The notes under the pieces are model-generated. The model was not told the DNA's origin. It saw only the letters and a program-made list of their open reading frames with translations, and made no database searches. From Hydrogenophaga sp. (lineage in GTDB: Bacteria > Pseudomonadota > Gammaproteobacteria > Burkholderiales > Burkholderiaceae_C), in contig NZ_JAOASO010000136.1 of the NCBI RefSeq assembly GCF_030158645.1, positions 52,580 to 116,579 of the forward strand: 64,000 nucleotides of DNA. Direction: 5' to 3'. The position numbers and the translations under genes were made by a program. This document shows positions 35,741 to 48,617 of this stretch, piece by piece. How positions within the stretch are numbered: position 1 is the first letter of the stretch; every line of letters begins with the position of its first letter.

Positions 35741-37300
35741 TCAGCGGTTGTAGGCCGTTTCGCCGTGTGAGGAGATGTCCAGACCTTCGCGTTCCTGCTC
35801 CTCGGTCACGCGCAGACCCACCGTCAAGTCCACCACCTTGAAGGCGATGAAGGAAACCACGCCGGACCACACGACGGTGATCAGCACGGCCTTGGCTTGC
35901 GTCCACACCTGGCCGGCGATGTTGTAGGCCTCGGGTGCCACCATGGCCACGGTCGTCCAGTCGGCCACCAGGCTTGGGCCACCCAGGTTGGGCGAGTTGA
36001 ACACGCCGGTCAGCAGCGCGCCGACGATGCCGCCCACGCCGTGCACACCGAACACGTCCAGCGAGTCGTCCGCGCCCAGCAGCTTCTTGAGGCCATTGAC
36101 ACCCCAGAGGCAGGCGAAACCGGCGATCAAACCGATGATCAGTGCGCCACCCACGCCGACGTTGCCGGCTGCGGGGGTGATGGCGACCAGACCGGCCACG
36201 GCGCCCGACGCGGCACCCAGCATGGAGGCCTTGCCTTTGCCCAGGGCTTCACCCACGCACCATGCCAGCACCGCAGCAGCGGTGGCGGCCAGCGTGTTGA
36301 TGAAGGCCAGGGCGGCGAAGCCGTTGGCTTCCAGCGCCGAGCCGGCGTTGAAACCGAACCAGCCCACCCACAGCATGGCCGCACCGACCATGGTCAGCGT
36401 CAGGCTGTGAGGGGCCATGGATTCCTTGCCGTAGCCAATGCGCTTGCCCACCATGAAGGCGCCCACCAGACCGGCCACAGCCGCGTTGATGTGCACCACG
36501 GTGCCGCCTGCGAAATCCAGGGCGCCCATCTGCCAGATGTAGCCGGCCTTGCTGTTCATCGAATCCACCACGTCGGCGCCGGTGTAGGCGTCAGGACCCA
36601 TCCAGTACCAGACCATGTGCGCCACCGGGGTGTAGCTGAAGGTGAACCACAGGGCGCTGAACAGCAGCACGGCGGAGAACTTCATGCGCTCGGCAAACGC
36701 ACCGACGATCAGCGCGCAGGTGATGCCGGCGAACGTGGCCTGGAAGGCAGCGAACACGATCTCGGGGATCACAACACCTTTGCTGAAGGTCGCAGCGTTG
36801 GCGAAAGTGCCCGCTGTGTTGTCCCAGACGCCTGCAAGGAACAGCCGGTCAAAGCTGCCGATGAAGGCGTTGCCCTCGGTGAACGCCAGGCTGTAGCCGT
36901 AAACGACCCACAGCACCACGATCAACGAGAACACGACCATCACCTGCATCAGCACCGACAGCATGTTCTTGCTGCGCACCAGGCCACCGTAAAACAGCGC
37001 CAGACCGGGGATCGTCATGAAGACCACCAGCAAGGTGGACACCATCATCCAGGCGGTGTCGCCCTTGTTGGGTGTGGGCGCTGGTGCCGCTTCGGCGGCA
37101 GCGGGCGCTTCAGCAGGCGCCGCAGCAGCGGGCGCTGCGGCCGGGGCTTCGGCCGCCGGTGCGGTGACGGCGGGAGCTTCTGCGGCAGGCGCAACAACAG
37201 CAGCCGCTGGCGGCGCTTCGGTCGTGGTCTGCGCGGTGGCGCTCAGGCCTGCAAAGGCCAGGCCGGCGCCCAGCAGCAGGGTTGCAATCAGTTTTTTCAT
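35741..37300 (-). CDS. amtB: Ammonium transporter (Amt family), second copy, with long Ala/Pro-rich N-terminal linker
   Basis: The 519-residue protein has a signal peptide (KKLIATLLLGAGLAFAGLSA), then about 55 residues of Ala/Pro/Glu low-complexity sequence, then the Amt channel core (DTAWMMVSTLLVVFMTIPG, ALFYGGLVRSKNML, AHMVWYWMG, GGTVVHINAAVAG and FGVHGVGGIVGALLTGVF). It is cotranscribed with glnK, whose PII product would block it when nitrogen is ample. The linker is unlike the first copy (7462-8859). The terminator at 35626-35654 closes the operon. Confidence 0.95.
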   Translation of the reverse strand: MKKLIATLLLGAGLAFAGLSATAQTTTEAPPAAAVVAPAAEAPAVTAPAAEAPAAAPAAAAPAEAPAAAEAAPAPTPNKGDTAWMMVSTLLVVFMTIPGLALFYGGLVRSKNMLSVLMQVMVVFSLIVVLWVVYGYSLAFTEGNAFIGSFDRLFLAGVWDNTAGTFANAATFSKGVVIPEIVFAAFQATFAGITCALIVGAFAERMKFSAVLLFSALWFTFSYTPVAHMVWYWMGPDAYTGADVVDSMNSKAGYIWQMGALDFAGGTVVHINAAVAGLVGAFMVGKRIGYGKESMAPHSLTLTMVGAAMLWVGWFGFNAGSALEANGFAALAFINTLAATAAAVLAWCVGEALGKGKASMLGAASGAVAGLVAITPAAGNVGVGGALIIGLIAGFACLWGVNGLKKLLGADDSLDVFGVHGVGGIVGALLTGVFNSPNLGGPSLVADWTTVAMVAPEAYNIAGQVWTQAKAVLITVVWSGVVSFIAFKVVDLTVGLRVTEEQEREGLDISSHGETAYNR

Positions 37301-37331
37301 GTCTGTGATCTTTCTTGTTCAGTGGCGATGA

Positions 37332-37811
<480 letters not shown>

Positions 37812-37821
37812 TTACAAGACC

Positions 37822-37839
37822 TAGCAGGGAATATGCCAA
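37822..37839 (-). promoter_or_regulatory. Sigma54 promoter of glnK-amtB
   Basis: On the minus strand the sequence is TTGGCATATTCCCTGCTA: a GG and a GC separated by exactly ten bases, with TTGGCA at -24 and CTGC at -12. Initiation near 37810 gives a leader of about 140 bases. The surrounding 396-base gap (37671-38066) holds no credible gene. Confidence 0.75.
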
Positions 37840-37968
37840 CCCGCAGCTTCCCTACCCCCCGGGGTTGCGGGCTTCCACGCTCACTACAGTGGCCAGCGCG
37901 GGAACCAACGCGCACCGGCATGCTCCGCCAGCCGCCCATGAAAGACGCTCGTCCCGCACGGCAGCACC

Positions 37969-37998
37969 GCACCCCGAGGGTGCGCACCAAACAGGTGC
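37969..37998. promoter_or_regulatory. Two tandem NtrC-type enhancer sites for glnK-amtB
   Basis: GCACCCCGAGGGTGC (37969-37983) and GCACCAAACAGGTGC (37984-37998) both fit GCAC-N7-GTGC and sit side by side, about 160-180 bases upstream of the predicted glnK start of transcription. Adjacent paired sites at this distance are the classic NtrC enhancer layout. comM begins on the other side, 68 bases away. Confidence 0.75.
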
Positions 37999-38066
37999 TT
38001 TTCCACAAAACCGTGCGCTCCTCTGAAATGGCGGGCATTGCGCACCGAAACAGGGAGTGAATCGCC

Positions 38067-39617
38067 ATGGGTCTGTCATTGGTGCGCAGCCGTGCGCTGC
38101 TCGGGCTGGACGCCCGGCCGGTGCAGGTGGAGGTTCATCTGGCCAACGGCCTGCCCAGCTTCACCTTGGTGGGGCTGGCCGATACCGAGGTCAAGGAAGC
38201 CCGCGAGCGGGTGCGCTCGGCCATCGCCAACGCGGGGCTGGAATTTCCGTCGAACAAGAAGATCACGGTCAACCTGGCCCCGGCCGACCTGCCCAAGGAT
38301 TCCGGCAGGTTCGACCTGCCGATCGCACTGGGCATCCTCGCGGCCAGCGGCCAGATCAGCGCGGCACGGCTGGCCGACTGGGAATTCGCCGGCGAACTCT
38401 CCCTGGGCGGTGAACTGCGACCGGTGCGCGGCGCACTCGCCATGAGCCTGGCGCTGCACCGCGACGCCGGCGCCGACGCCACCAACGCCCGGCTCGTGCT
38501 GCCGCCGGGCAGCGCGGAAGAGGCCGCGCTGGTGCCGCAAGCCCGGGTGTACCGGGCGCGGCACCTGCTCGATGTGATCGCCCGCTTCCTGCCCGAGAGC
38601 GCCGCCACGGCCGAGCCGCCCGACGACGGGGGCTGGGCGCGGCTCACGGCCCACCGCATCGGAGCGACACCGCCGCTGGCGGATCTGGCGGACGTGAAAG
38701 GCCAGAGCGCCGCCCGGCGGGCGCTGGAGATCGCGGCCGCCGGCGGGCACAGCATCCTGATGGCCGGGCCGCCGGGATCCGGCAAATCCATGCTGGCCCA
38801 CCGGTTTGCGGGTTTGTTGCCGCCCATGAGCACGCTGGAAGCGCTGGAGTCGGCGGCGGTGGCCTCGCTGGCCGGGCGGTTCGATCTGGCGCGCTGGGGC
38901 CAGCGACCCACCTGCGCCCCGCACCACAGCGCGAGCGCGGTGGCCCTGGTGGGGGGCGGCTCGCCACCGCGCCCCGGCGAGATTTCGCTCGCGCACCACG
39001 GCGTGCTGTTCCTGGACGAACTGCCCGAGTTCCCCCGAGCTGCCCTGGAGGCCCTGCGCGAACCGCTGGAGAGTGGCCACATCCGCATTTCGCGCGCGGC
39101 CATGCAGACCGAGTTTCCGGCGCGCTTCCAGCTGGTGGCCGCCATGAACCCCTGCCCCTGCGGCTTTCTGGGCCACCCCACGCGGGCCTGCCGTTGCACG
39201 CCCGACCAGGTGTCGCGCTACCAGGCCAAGCTCAGCGGCCCGCTGCTGGACCGCATCGACCTGCACGTCGAAGTGCCGGCCTTGCCACCCGACAACCTGT
39301 TCACGCAGCAGCCAAGCGAACCGAGCGCCAGCGTGCGCGAACGGGTGATCGCGGCGCGGGACCGCGCTCAGGCTCGCCAGGGCTCGGCCAACCAGGCCCT
39401 GGCGGGGCGCGCGCTCGATGAACACACGCGACCCGACGCCCAGGCGCTCAAGTTCCTGCACACCGCCGCCGCCCGCCTGGGCTGGAGCGCGCGCGGCACC
39501 CACCGCGCGCTGCGCGTGGCACGCACCATCGCCGACCTCGCGGGCAGCGAACCGGTGGGCGTGGCGCACATCGCCGAAGCGGTGCAGTACCGGCGCGTGG
39601 TCAACACAGGCGGCTGA
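38067..39617 (+). CDS. comM: YifB/ComM family AAA+ ATPase (Mg-chelatase-like)
   Basis: The 516-residue protein has the ComM N-terminal domain (VQVEVHLANGLPSFTLVGL), Walker A GPPGSGKSM at about residue 231, Walker B GVLFLDELPEF, a Cys motif NPCPCGFLGHP and the C-terminal HTH-like region. ComM is a helicase that drives branch migration during natural transformation. It stands alone, with no competence genes around it. Confidence 0.93.
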   Translation: MGLSLVRSRALLGLDARPVQVEVHLANGLPSFTLVGLADTEVKEARERVRSAIANAGLEFPSNKKITVNLAPADLPKDSGRFDLPIALGILAASGQISAARLADWEFAGELSLGGELRPVRGALAMSLALHRDAGADATNARLVLPPGSAEEAALVPQARVYRARHLLDVIARFLPESAATAEPPDDGGWARLTAHRIGATPPLADLADVKGQSAARRALEIAAAGGHSILMAGPPGSGKSMLAHRFAGLLPPMSTLEALESAAVASLAGRFDLARWGQRPTCAPHHSASAVALVGGGSPPRPGEISLAHHGVLFLDELPEFPRAALEALREPLESGHIRISRAAMQTEFPARFQLVAAMNPCPCGFLGHPTRACRCTPDQVSRYQAKLSGPLLDRIDLHVEVPALPPDNLFTQQPSEPSASVRERVIAARDRAQARQGSANQALAGRALDEHTRPDAQALKFLHTAAARLGWSARGTHRALRVARTIADLAGSEPVGVAHIAEAVQYRRVVNTGG

Positions 39618-39712
39618 CGGGCGACAGGCAACACGCCACATGACCTTGCCCGGTGGCGCCGCGAAGCAACTGGTATGGTCTCCGCCTTTCCCCCTTGCAG
39701 CAGGAGACCCGC

Positions 39713-41152
39713 ATGAGCTACCCCCACACCCAACTCTTCATCCACGGCCAATGGCGCGACGCCGCCGCTGGCGAAACGCTGGCCGTGTTCAACCCAGCCA
39801 CCGGCCAGGAGATCGGCCGCGTCGCGCACGCCCGCCAGGCCGACCTGGACCTGGCGCTGGACGCCGCGCAAAAAGGCTTTGAAGTCTGGCGCGACAAGCC
39901 GCCCATCGAACGCGCCAAGGTCATGCGCGCCGCCGCTGCGCTGATGCGCGAACGCGCGGGCGCCATTGCCGCGTTGCTCACGCAAGAGCAGGGCAAGCCG
40001 CTGGCCGAGGCCAAGGGCGAGGCCATGGCCGCCGCCGACATCATCGACTGGTTCGCCGACGAAGGCCTGCGCGTCTACGGCCGCATCGTGCCCTCGCGCG
40101 GCAACCTCGCCATGCGCCAGATGGTGCTCAAGGACCCGGTCGGCCCGGTGGCCGCGTTCACGCCGTGGAACTTCCCCATCAACCAGGTCGTGCGCAAGCT
40201 GGCCGCGGCGCTGGCCACAGGCTGCTCCATGATCGTGAAGGCGCCCGAAGAAACCCCGGCCGCCCCGGCCGAGCTGGTGCGCGCCTTTGCCGACGCCGGC
40301 CTGCCACCCGGCGTGCTGGGCCTGGTCTACGGCACACCGTCGGAGATCTCCACTTACCTCATCGCGCACCCGGTCATCCGCAAGATCACCTTCACCGGTT
40401 CCACCCCGGTGGGCAAGCAGCTCGCGGCCATGGCCGGTCAGCACATGAAGCGCGTGACCATGGAACTGGGCGGGCACGCCCCGGTGATCGTGGCGGAAGA
40501 CGCCGACGTGGCGCTGGCCGTGAAGACCGCGGGCGGCGCCAAGTTCCGCAACGCCGGGCAGGTGTGCATTTCGCCCACGCGCTTTCTGGTGCACGAGAGC
40601 ATTGCGAAAGAGTTCTCGGCCGCGCTGGTGAAACACGCCGCCGGTCTGGCGGTGGGCGATGGTTCAGCCGAAGGCACGCAAATGGGGCCGCTGGCCAACC
40701 CACGCCGCGTGACGGCCATGGCCGAGTTCACGAAAGACGCGGTGGAGCGCGGCGCCACGCTGGCCACCGGCGGTGAGCGCATCGGCGAGGCGGGCAACTT
40801 CTGGCAGCCCACCATCCTCACCGACGTGCCGCTGGACGCGCGCGTGTTCAACGACGAGCCCTTCGGGCCCATGGCCGCGGTGCGCAGTTTCAAGACACTG
40901 GAAGAAGCCATCGCCGAGGCCAACCGCCTGCCGTTCGGCCTGGCCGGTTACGCCTTCACGCGCTCGCTGAAGAACGCCGACCTGCTGGCGCGGCGTGTGG
41001 AGGTGGGCATGCTGTGGGTGAACATGCCCGCCATGCCCTCGGCCGAAATGCCGTTCGGCGGCATCAAGGACTCGGGCTATGGCTCCGAAGGCGGCCCGGA
41101 GGCGATGGAGGCTTACCTCAACGCACGGTCTGTGACCATCATGAACGTGTGA
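39713..41152 (+). CDS. NAD(P)-dependent aldehyde dehydrogenase, succinate-semialdehyde dehydrogenase-like
   Basis: The 479-residue enzyme has the NAD-binding motif [22 protein letters not shown], the general-base Glu in TMELGGHAP (about residue 255) and the catalytic Cys in [11 protein letters not shown] (about residue 288). It groups by motif with GabD-type semialdehyde dehydrogenases, but the substrate is not determined; the Pro in CISPTR rather than CICTNR is a difference from E. coli GabD. The start ATG 39713 follows a CAGGAG Shine-Dalgarno. Confidence 0.88.
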   Translation: MSYPHTQLFIHGQWRDAAAGETLAVFNPATGQEIGRVAHARQADLDLALDAAQKGFEVWRDKPPIERAKVMRAAAALMRERAGAIAALLTQEQGKPLAEAKGEAMAAADIIDWFADEGLRVYGRIVPSRGNLAMRQMVLKDPVGPVAAFTPWNFPINQVVRKLAAALATGCSMIVKAPEETPAAPAELVRAFADAGLPPGVLGLVYGTPSEISTYLIAHPVIRKITFTGSTPVGKQLAAMAGQHMKRVTMELGGHAPVIVAEDADVALAVKTAGGAKFRNAGQVCISPTRFLVHESIAKEFSAALVKHAAGLAVGDGSAEGTQMGPLANPRRVTAMAEFTKDAVERGATLATGGERIGEAGNFWQPTILTDVPLDARVFNDEPFGPMAAVRSFKTLEEAIAEANRLPFGLAGYAFTRSLKNADLLARRVEVGMLWVNMPAMPSAEMPFGGIKDSGYGSEGGPEAMEAYLNARSVTIMNV

Positions 41153-41179
41153 TGGAGCGGCGCAGTCGCGCCGCCCGGC

Positions 41180-41578
41180 TCACTTGTTGGGGCCGAGGCG
41201 GTGCGTCAGCGCCACCACCAGTGCGGTCATGAAGAAAAACGCCTGCAACTCCAGGCGCCAGCCGCCGGTGGCCGTGATGTCCAGGAAATGGGTCGAGTGG
41301 GCCAGGGCGACGGCCACCGCCATGTTGATCGCGATCACCAGCGCGGCCGGCACCACCCACAGCCCGATGAGCAGGAACAGCGGCGCGACCAGCTCCCCGA
41401 TGTAGACGCCGTAGGCGAGGAAGGCCGGCAGCCCCTTGCCCACCAACATGCCTTCGATGCCGCCCACGCCGCCGGTGACCTTGGCCCAGCCGTGAAAGAT
41501 CATGAGGAGAGCCAGGGTCCAGCGGAGCAGGATCACGCCAAAGCGGGGTTGGTTGAAGAGGTTGTTGAGGGCGTTCAT
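41180..41578 (-). CDS. DoxX family membrane protein
   Basis: The 132-residue protein has four hydrophobic helices in the DoxX arrangement (LRWTLALLMIFHGWAKVTGG, LAYGVYIGELVAPLFLLIG, LVIAINMAVAVALAH and a last helix). DoxX proteins are implicated in thiosulfate or thiol oxidation or membrane redox balance; the specific role here is unknown. The start ATG 41578 is chosen because the long frame upstream has no homology and crosses the hipBA promoter and genes. Confidence 0.85.
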   Translation of the reverse strand: MNALNNLFNQPRFGVILLRWTLALLMIFHGWAKVTGGVGGIEGMLVGKGLPAFLAYGVYIGELVAPLFLLIGLWVVPAALVIAINMAVAVALAHSTHFLDITATGGWRLELQAFFFMTALVVALTHRLGPNK

Positions 41579-41669
41579 GGAAAGTCCGTGTGAGAAAAAA
41601 GGGGGCCACTTGGCAGAGCCCTTTGTACATGACCGGGTTCCCCTTTCTTGAAAAGCAACATAAACTTGC

Positions 41670-41687
41670 TCGAAATACGCATTTCGA
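41670..41687. promoter_or_regulatory. HipB-type operator TCGAAAT-ACGC-ATTTCGA
   Basis: A perfect seven-base inverted repeat with a four-base spacer lies 12 bases before the hipB start codon. Toxin-antitoxin pairs of this kind are normally autoregulated by the antitoxin at such a site. Confidence 0.7.
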
Positions 41688-41699
41688 CCAGTTTTAAAG

Positions 41700-42068
41700 A
41701 TGCCCAAGGCCTCACCTTCCTTGCAAGCGCTGCCACCGGAAGCGGCGGCGGCACTCGTTCGCCTGGGTGAACATCTGGCGCTGGCGCGGGTGCGCCGGCA
41801 GGAGTCGCAGCGGGCCTGGGCGCAGCGGCTCGGTGTCTCCGTGCCCACGCTGGCGCGGCTGGAGCGGGGCGATCCGGGCGTGAGCGCCGGCATCCTGGCC
41901 ACCGCGCTCTGGATGGTCGGGCGCACGCAGGCACTGGGCGATCTGGCCGCGCCCGAGCTGGACGCCGGGGCCCTGGAGCTCGACATCCGCGCCGCCCGCC
42001 GCACCCGCGCCGTGCGTTCGCAGGCCTCCATCAGCGCGCGCCTGGCGCGCAAGCCGGGGGCGCCATGA
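41700..42068 (+). CDS. hipB: HipB-like Xre-family antitoxin
   Basis: The 122-residue protein has an Xre helix-turn-helix at about residues 33-70 (ESQRAWAQRLGVSVPTLARLERG, with the recognition helix VSVPTLARL). The C-terminal part is Ala/Arg-rich (ARRTRAVRSQASISARLARK). It overlaps hipA by four bases and has a palindromic operator just upstream, the standard organisation of a hipBA module. Confidence 0.82.
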   Translation: MPKASPSLQALPPEAAAALVRLGEHLALARVRRQESQRAWAQRLGVSVPTLARLERGDPGVSAGILATALWMVGRTQALGDLAAPELDAGALELDIRAARRTRAVRSQASISARLARKPGAP

Positions 42069-43290
42069 CCTACATCCCCGTCGACACCTTGCACCTCTGG
42101 TACCTCGGCCGGCCTGCGCAGCCGGTGCGGGTCGGTGAACTGAATCTGGTGATGGGCGGGCGCGGCGTGTCGCTGCGTTACGCGTCCGACTGGTTGCGCC
42201 AGGGTTTCGCGCTCAGCGAAGACTTGCCGCTGATCGATCGCGAACACCTGCCCAACGAAAAAGACAACGCCGCCGGCGCGGTGGACGACGCTCGGCCCGA
42301 CCGCTGGGGCGAGCGCGTGATCCGCCTGCTGCACCGCCCGCCACGCCTCTCGCTGCTGGAGTTGCTGTACTTCACCGGCGACGACCGTTTTGGCGGCCTG
42401 GGTGTGTCGTCCTCGCCCGATCAGTACCTGCCCCACGCCACGCCCGCCTTGCCGCCATTGGGCGATGCGCAGGCGCTCCATGCCTTGGTGCGCCGAGTGC
42501 AACAAGGCGCCCCCGTGGATGAAGCCGAGCGACGCCTCATCGCACCCGGCGCCACCATGGGCGGCGCCCGGCCCAAGGCCTTGGTGCAGATCGACGGCCA
42601 GAGCTGGGTGCTGAAGTTCGGCGACGAATCCGGCTCCGATGAAGGCCTGCTGGAACACGCCAGCCTCACGCTCGCAGCCCTGGCCAGCATCCGCGTGGCC
42701 AGCACGCGCCCGGTGCCGCTGGCCAGCGGCACCGCTCTGGCCATCGAGCGTTTTGACCGGGCGCCCGGTCAGCGCGTGCACGCGCTCTCGGCCCACGTGG
42801 CCTTGCGCGCGGCAGGCGGCGAACCCGGCTACCCCGCGTTGGCCCAGCTGTTGCGACGTCGCGGTGTGTTGGCCCATGGCCAATGGCAGCAAGACATGCA
42901 CGAGCTGTTCCGTCGGCTCGTGTTCAACATCCTGATAGACAACACCGACGACCACGAGAAGAACCACGTGCTGCTGGTGCAAGACAACCAGCAGCTGCGC
43001 CTTTCACCGGCGTTCGACGTGCTGCCCACCGGCCACGCCTTGGGCTACCAGTCGATGCAGGTGGGAAAGGAGGGCGCCGTCAGCAGCGTGGACAACGCGC
43101 TGTCGATGGCGGCGATGTACGGCCTGAGCGCGCGCGAGGCGCTGCAAGAGGCTCGCGGCGTCGCCGGTGTGGTGGACCGCTGGCACGCCCACTTCATTGC
43201 CCAAGGTGTGAGCGCTGAAACGACCGCGCTGCTGGCCGATCAGATCGACCGGCCCTTCCTGCGCGAGCAGCGGCGCGCGCTGCTCGCCGC

Positions 43291-43294
<4 letters not shown>
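42065..43294 (+). CDS. hipA: HipA-like serine/threonine kinase toxin
   Basis: The 409-residue protein has the HipA N-terminal subdomain, the nucleotide-site segment [18 protein letters not shown] and the kinase catalytic loop [17 protein letters not shown] with the Asp/Asn catalytic residues, then the metal-binding Asp in LSPAFDVLP. In E. coli, HipA phosphorylates glutamyl-tRNA synthetase and causes dormancy; related toxins have other targets. All catalytic motifs look intact. Its stop overlaps the metH stop on the other strand by four bases. Confidence 0.87.
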
Positions 43295-46038
<2,744 letters not shown>

Positions 46039-46073
46039 GGGGCTCACCAAGGCGGTTTTGCAGACAACAGACT

Positions 46074-46168
46074 GGTGAGCGCCGTTTTGGGCCTGTTCAT
46101 GCCCACTCAAGCCTGACGCACGGTGAGGGCTGTGACCAGCCCACCGGCGCTGCAACGCTCCTTGAGAG
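46074..46168 (-). promoter_or_regulatory. S-adenosylhomocysteine (SAH) riboswitch of metH
   Basis: Read on the minus strand, the element has CTCAAGGAGCGTTGCA, CAGGCTTGAG and AAAACGGCGCTCACC in the order of the SAH riboswitch consensus. CTCAAG (46166-46161) pairs with CTTGAG (46111-46106) as the closing stem, and GAGCG pairs with CGCTC as the pseudoknot. It ends 35 bases before the metH start. SAH riboswitches turn on genes that recycle SAH, such as ahcY and metH, when SAH accumulates. Confidence 0.9.
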
Positions 46169-46189
46169 AGCGCGATTTTAGCCCTTTGC

Positions 46190-47797
46190 TCAGCCCGGGA
46201 GCGCCAGCAAACGCGCCAAAGCCGGGGTTATCTCGGCCAATGCACGGCCGTGGCGCACGCTACTGCGGCCCAAGACGGATGCCAGCGCGCTGGACTCACC
46301 CGCACCGAACACCAGTGCACGCACCGCCACGCCCTGGACGGCAGCTTCATGCGCAGCGCGCCGCAGGTCGGCCGGCAGGTAGGCCGGGTCGTGCACATCC
46401 ACGTCGTGCGGCTCACCGTCGGTCAACAGCACCACCACGCGCCGCCAGCCTGGGTGATCGCGCGCGTCTTGCGCGCTCAGGTGCAGCGCGTGGCGCAGGG
46501 CCGCACCCATGCGGGTGGATCCTGCGCCACGCAGCCGACCCATGGCAGGCAGGGCCTCGTCCCAGTGTTGCAGACAGGGCATGTCAATACGGTGGCGGCC
46601 CTGGCTGGAGAACGCCCAGAGGCCACAGCGGTGCCCCAGCCGCTGCAGCGCGAGCGAGGCGGTGGCAGCCGTGCGCTGGATGCGGGCCAGCACCTCACCA
46701 CCGCCACTCCCTTCGGTGGACGCCGATGCATCCAGCAGCAACAGCACGGCCAGCGGTGGCATCGGGCGCCAGGAGCGGCGGTGAATGCGCGGGTCGGGCG
46801 TTCGCAGGCTGCGCAGGTCGAGCGCGCTGTCCACCAGCGCGGCGGGGTGCAATTCATCGCCGTCGACGGCGCGGGCACCGCTGCGCCGCAAGGCACCACC
46901 GATGCCCGCCAGACGCCGCGCGAGCCGCCGCTCACCCGACGCCAACGCGCCGGGCGCCCAGGCGGGCGGCCCTGCGGGCGGTGCGCCGCCGTACACGCTG
47001 CACCAGCGTGGCCGGTAGCGGCCGATGCGGTGGTCCCACTCGGCGTGCACCGCATCAGGCTCGGTGGGCATGGGCTGGGGCGATGCGCTGGACGCCTCGT
47101 CGGTGGGCGGCGCGGCATCGGCCTGCAATGGCACGTCGGACGGCGGCAGCGCATCGTCGGGGATCCAGAGGTGGCTGTTGTCGTCGCGGTAGCGCGCGTG
47201 AACGCTGTAGGTGCGGGCGTTGAAGGGCAGGCGCATCTGACCGATGTCGTTGCCCAGCAGGGAGGCGGCCTCGCGCACCTGTGCGGGTGTCTTCAACGCG
47301 AGCGAGCGCCCGTCGGGCTCGAAGAACATGCGCCGCACCCGCGCCACCCAGGCGTGCGGGTCTTCGTGCGCAGGGTCGAGCAGCTGGGCCGAGAGGCGCG
47401 CGAGCAAGGCCTCGAAGCCGGCACCTTGCAGCGCCGCGGCGTCCGCGTGAAACGGCCACCACACGGCTCGCAGCCCCGGCAGCGCCTGCATCGCCAGCCA
47501 CTCCACTCGGGCATCTTCCAGCACAGCCAGCAACACCTGCTGCACCGGTTTGAGGCCGCTGCGCGCCTGAGGATTGCCGCCAAAGCGCAGGTGGGCGGCC
47601 ACGTGCGCCGCCATGGCCAACGGCAGATCGCCTTGCGGGCCCACACCGGCGGGCAGGTGGAACACGGGGTCGGTCAAGGCATCGAGCGTGAGCACGCTGC
47701 GGGCATCGTCGCGGGGCTCGCCCACCTGCACGGTGGTCTGCACGGTTCGACCCCACAGGGCCCGCGCCACACGACGAACCTGGCCCGCGGCGTCCAC
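46190..47797 (-). CDS. NorD/CbbO-like VWA-domain protein
   Basis: The 535-residue protein ends in a von Willebrand A domain with a MIDAS motif ([13 protein letters not shown], then AGSTRMG and LLTDGEPHD). The N-terminal 350 residues resemble NorD/CbbO. Such proteins work with MoxR AAA+ ATPases to mature or reactivate enzymes, often inserting metals. I start at GTG 47797, four bases after the preceding ATPase stop, since the extra N-terminal residues of the longer frame look like a shadow of the ATPase gene. It is the last gene of the amide operon. Confidence 0.82.
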   Translation of the reverse strand: MDAAGQVRRVARALWGRTVQTTVQVGEPRDDARSVLTLDALTDPVFHLPAGVGPQGDLPLAMAAHVAAHLRFGGNPQARSGLKPVQQVLLAVLEDARVEWLAMQALPGLRAVWWPFHADAAALQGAGFEALLARLSAQLLDPAHEDPHAWVARVRRMFFEPDGRSLALKTPAQVREAASLLGNDIGQMRLPFNARTYSVHARYRDDNSHLWIPDDALPPSDVPLQADAAPPTDEASSASPQPMPTEPDAVHAEWDHRIGRYRPRWCSVYGGAPPAGPPAWAPGALASGERRLARRLAGIGGALRRSGARAVDGDELHPAALVDSALDLRSLRTPDPRIHRRSWRPMPPLAVLLLLDASASTEGSGGGEVLARIQRTAATASLALQRLGHRCGLWAFSSQGRHRIDMPCLQHWDEALPAMGRLRGAGSTRMGAALRHALHLSAQDARDHPGWRRVVVLLTDGEPHDVDVHDPAYLPADLRRAAHEAAVQGVAVRALVFGAGESSALASVLGRSSVRHGRALAEITPALARLLALPG

Positions 47798-47801
47798 AGC
47801 G

Positions 47802-48608
47802 TCAGAAGCTCGCGCGCACGAGCGCGCGCAGGGCAGCGCCCAGCTCGGGGTCATCGGACAGCGGCTCGGCGATGGCCTGCAAGGCGGCCTCCATCGGCGA
47901 GAGGCCGGCGTGCGCCAGCAGCGCGGCGTGCACCAGCATGCGGGTGGAGGCGCCCTCCTCCAGGCCCTCGTCGCGCAGGCGCCGGGTGCGGATGGCGAGC
48001 TGCACCAGCTGCGCGGCCAGCCCGGGCGCGGCCTGGCCCTCTCGCTGCACGATGCCGGCCTCGACCGGGGGATCGGGGTAATCGAAACCCAGCGCCACGA
48101 AGCGCTGGCGCGTGGAAGGTTTCATCTCCCGGTGCAGGCCCTGGTAACCGGGGTTGTAGCTCACGACGAGCTGGAAGTCCGGGTGGGCGCGCAGCAGCTC
48201 ACCGTGGCGCTCCAGCGAGAGCACACGCCGCGTGTCCGCCAGCGGGTGCAACAACACGGTGGTGTCGGCACGCGCCTCCATGAACTCGTCGAGGTAACAC
48301 AGGCCGCCGTGGCGCACGGCCTGGGCCAAAGGGCCGTCCATCCAGTGCGTGCCCTGTGCGTCGAGCAACCAGCGTCCGGCGAGGTCGCCTGCGCTCAGAT
48401 CCTCGTGGCAAGCCACGGTGATCAGGGGCAGCTGCAGGCGCCACGCCATGTGCTCCACGAAACGCGTCTTGCCGCAGCCGGTGGGGCCCTTGAGCAACAG
48501 CGGCAGGCGGGCGCTGCGCGCGGCCTCGAAGGCTGCGATCTCGTGGCCCACCGCCTGGTAGAACGGCTCCCGGGTGATGCGCCAGTCGGCCAGTGGATCA
48601 AGCGCCAC
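47802..48608 (-). CDS. NorQ/CbbQ-type MoxR AAA+ ATPase
   Basis: The 268-residue AAA+ protein has Walker A GPTGCGKT (about residue 41), Walker B GGLCYLDEF (about residue 101) and the sensor-1 region VVSYNPGYQG. These features match the NorQ/CbbQ/NirQ group of MoxR ATPases, which remodel client enzymes with a VWA partner. That partner is encoded directly downstream. The gene follows amiE by nine bases, so the pair probably serves the amidase system. Confidence 0.87.
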   Translation of the reverse strand: MALDPLADWRITREPFYQAVGHEIAAFEAARSARLPLLLKGPTGCGKTRFVEHMAWRLQLPLITVACHEDLSAGDLAGRWLLDAQGTHWMDGPLAQAVRHGGLCYLDEFMEARADTTVLLHPLADTRRVLSLERHGELLRAHPDFQLVVSYNPGYQGLHREMKPSTRQRFVALGFDYPDPPVEAGIVQREGQAAPGLAAQLVQLAIRTRRLRDEGLEEGASTRMLVHAALLAHAGLSPMEAALQAIAEPLSDDPELGAALRALVRASF

Positions 48609-48617
48609 CAGCGGACC

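Noticed and set aside
41180..42982. 600-codon frame ending with the DoxX gene
   Set aside because: Only the last 132 residues are DoxX. The rest is antisense to hipBA and crosses their promoter.
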